From Saccharomyces mikatae IFO 1815 (lineage: Eukaryota; Ascomycota; Saccharomycetes; Saccharomycetales; Saccharomycetaceae), in contig NC_079260.1 in NCBI RefSeq assembly GCF_947241705.1, positions 535,207 to 599,206 of the forward strand: DNA of 64,000 bases. The letters are read 5' to 3'. Shown in pieces: positions 63,745 to 64,000 of this stretch; position 1 is the stretch's first letter, and every line of letters begins with the position of its first letter. The notes beneath the pieces were generated by a model. It was not told the origin of the DNA, searched no databases, and saw nothing but the letters and a program-made list of their open reading frames with translations. The translations under genes were made by a program, and so were the position numbers.

Positions 63745-64000
63745 GGGTGTGGGTGTGATGGTGGGTGTGGGTGTGGGTGTGGGTGTGGGTGTGGGTGTGT
63801 GTGGGTGTGGTGTGTGGGTGTGGGTGTGGTGTGGGTGGGGTGTGGGTGTGGGTGTGGGTGTGGGTGTGGGTGTGGGTGTGGGTGTGGGTGTGGTGTGTGG
63901 GTGTGGGTGTGGGTGTGGGTGTGGGTGTGGGTGTGGGTGTGGGTGTGGTGTGTGGGTGTGGGTGTGGTGGGTGTGGGTGTGGGTGTGGGTGTGGTGTGTG
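63745..64000 (+). repeat. Telomere repeat tract (TG-type)
   Basis: The last 256 bp are TG-rich telomere repeat dominated by TGTGGG hexamers, interrupted by GTGTGTGGG variants as in Saccharomyces TG1-3 DNA. The G-rich strand is the plus strand, so the right edge of the window is at or close to the physical chromosome end. Confidence 0.95.

Overview
The window is the right-hand end of a budding-yeast chromosome, running from the conserved arm through the subtelomere into TG-rich telomere repeat. Gene order and proteins match the right arm of Saccharomyces cerevisiae chromosome V from CHD1 to FAU1. In the proteins I can compare from memory, such as Pab1, Brr2 and Rad24, there are scattered substitutions. 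I therefore read it as a Saccharomyces sensu stricto species or lineage other than the reference S. cerevisiae; I cannot name the species from the sequence alone. Eukaryotic features include a spliced gene (DMC1) with a GTATGT donor and TACTAAC branch site, a Pol III tRNA gene, Ty-type solo LTRs, a core X element and terminal TG repeats.

Region 1 (1-47.9 kb) is the conserved arm: CHD1 (5' end cut by the window edge), PAB1, DNF1, BCK2, CCA1, RPH1, ADK2, RAD3, BRR2, RAD24, GRX4, TMT1, ECM32/HEL1, BMH1, PDA1, DMC1, ISC10, SLO1, tRNA-Ile(AAU), FMP10 and FAU1. These are housekeeping genes for chromatin remodelling, mRNA metabolism, lipid flipping, cell cycle, tRNA maturation, DNA repair and checkpoint, splicing, iron regulation, pyruvate dehydrogenase, meiotic recombination and folate metabolism. 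Upstream of the tRNA gene lies a Ty graveyard with a complete Ty1/Ty2-type delta LTR, a stub of another delta and a degenerate Ty3-type sigma LTR.

Region 2 (47.9-62.3 kb) is the subtelomeric accessory zone, and here the order departs from S. cerevisiae. It holds a 4.2-kb stretch with no appreciable reading frame, an intact PAU (seripauperin) gene, a solo delta LTR, a decayed minus-strand frame resembling a fungal transcription factor, and an intact 1488-codon flocculin-like cell-wall gene. The flocculin has a striking two-level repeat array. Last comes a 5'-truncated IMP dehydrogenase (IMD) gene fused next to a delta LTR relic.

Region 3 (62.3-64 kb) is the chromosome end: a core X element, STR-like DNA with TAGGGTTAG motifs, an unusual GGTGAT-hexamer satellite of about 0.5 kb, and about 256 bp of TG telomere repeat whose G-rich strand points to the right-hand end. 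There is no Y' element.

No wholly new multi-gene system is evident. The least ordinary parts are the composite flocculin repeat array, the truncated IMD gene at an LTR junction, the hexamer satellite between X element and telomere, and the decayed transcription-factor relic.
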